From an uncultured Tateyamaria sp. (GTDB taxonomy: Bacteria; Pseudomonadota; Alphaproteobacteria; Rhodobacterales; Rhodobacteraceae): 64,000 nucleotides of DNA. The stretch is from the NCBI RefSeq assembly GCF_947487805.1, contig NZ_CANKXW010000008.1, forward strand, positions 144,802 through 208,801. Reading direction: 5' to 3'. The position numbers and the translations under genes were made by a program. The notes below the pieces were generated by a model. That model was not told the origin of the DNA and did no database searches. It was given only the letters and a program-made list of their open reading frames with translations. Shown here in pieces: positions 63,925 to 64,000 of the stretch (the first letter of the stretch is position 1; every line of letters begins with the position of its first letter).

Positions 63925-64000
63925 TCACCCTGCGAGTGATGGTAGCCACAGGACGATGCCCGGGAATGCGACGAGGGCTGCGATTGTGGCGGCGTCGGCG
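63925..64000 (-). CDS. dctM: TRAP transporter large permease, C-terminal end (partial)
   Basis: Twenty-four residues (…VAFPGIVLWLPSLAG) plus stop, matching the hydrophobic end of DctM-type TRAP large permeases. The rest lies to the right. It is convergent with dctD (stops 4 nt apart). The dctBD-dctPQM order supports a C4-dicarboxylate TRAP importer. Confidence 0.65.
   Translation of the reverse strand, partial: ADAATIAALVAFPGIVLWLPSLAG

Noticed and set aside
1..64000. CRISPR array or restriction/defence island
   Set aside because: No regularly spaced direct repeats and no cas, restriction or toxin-antitoxin genes were found.

Overview
The window looks like chromosomal DNA of a marine-type Rhodobacteraceae (Roseobacter-group) alphaproteobacterium. 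The DNA is GC-rich, and genes are tightly packed with many 4-nt ATGA/GTGA stop-start overlaps. Typical content includes short-form HisG with HisZ, a coenzyme-B12 ribonucleotide reductase, TAXI and Dct TRAP transport parts, dimethylglycine dehydrogenase, and an MtoX-like methanethiol oxidase. This placement is inferred from gene content and style; no marker phylogeny was run.

Layout. 0-6.1 kb: a sulfatase followed by a TAXI-type TRAP binding protein, with a divergent LysR regulator; then an HD-domain protein coupled to a fatty-acid-hydroxylase-type membrane enzyme, with its own divergent LysR. 6.1-7.6 kb: an interrupted gene carrying a frameshifted IS3-family remnant, the only clear mobile DNA. 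7.9-17.1 kb: nrdJ with two NrdR-box-like sites, a DUF1489 protein, a 1528-aa autotransporter, and a convergent LuxR regulator fused to a nucleophile-less alpha/beta hydrolase. 17.2-25.3 kb: hisS-hisZ-hisG, slyX, an acidic lipoprotein and dnaE. 25.5-35 kb: one purine operon, xdhA-xdhB-xdhC with a BMP-type nucleoside ABC importer, closed by a strong terminator. 35-39.5 kb: an orphan binding protein, a lysozyme-like secreted protein, an ECF sigma factor with a DGPF (YCII) partner, an SRPBCC protein and a DUF2461 protein. 39.5-53.8 kb: oxidoreductases (aldo/keto reductase, two FAD amine/amino-acid oxidases, GlcD-like, 2-hydroxyacid dehydrogenase, quinone reductase), a GH25-like lipoprotein, a spondin-domain protein, gamma-glutamyltransferase, an SH3 protein and a BON-MscS channel. 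53.8-64 kb: tRNA-Gln, heme oxygenase plus bacteriophytochrome, then an IclR regulator divergent from an mtoX-ferredoxin-CoA_binding-rhodanese cluster, then dctB-dctD and the end of dctM.

How the parts may work together. The xdh/ABC operon should import a nucleoside or base and oxidise the purine. The heme oxygenase makes the bilin that the next gene's photoreceptor binds; a TGT-N12-ACA site upstream hints at PpsR-type control. DctB/DctD should sense C4-dicarboxylates for the TRAP genes that begin to the right. The DctD here lacks the segment that carries GAFTGA, so it probably does not use sigma-54 in the classical way. The sulfur cluster downstream of iclR (methanethiol oxidase, ferredoxin, rhodanese) is the best candidate for an under-described pathway.
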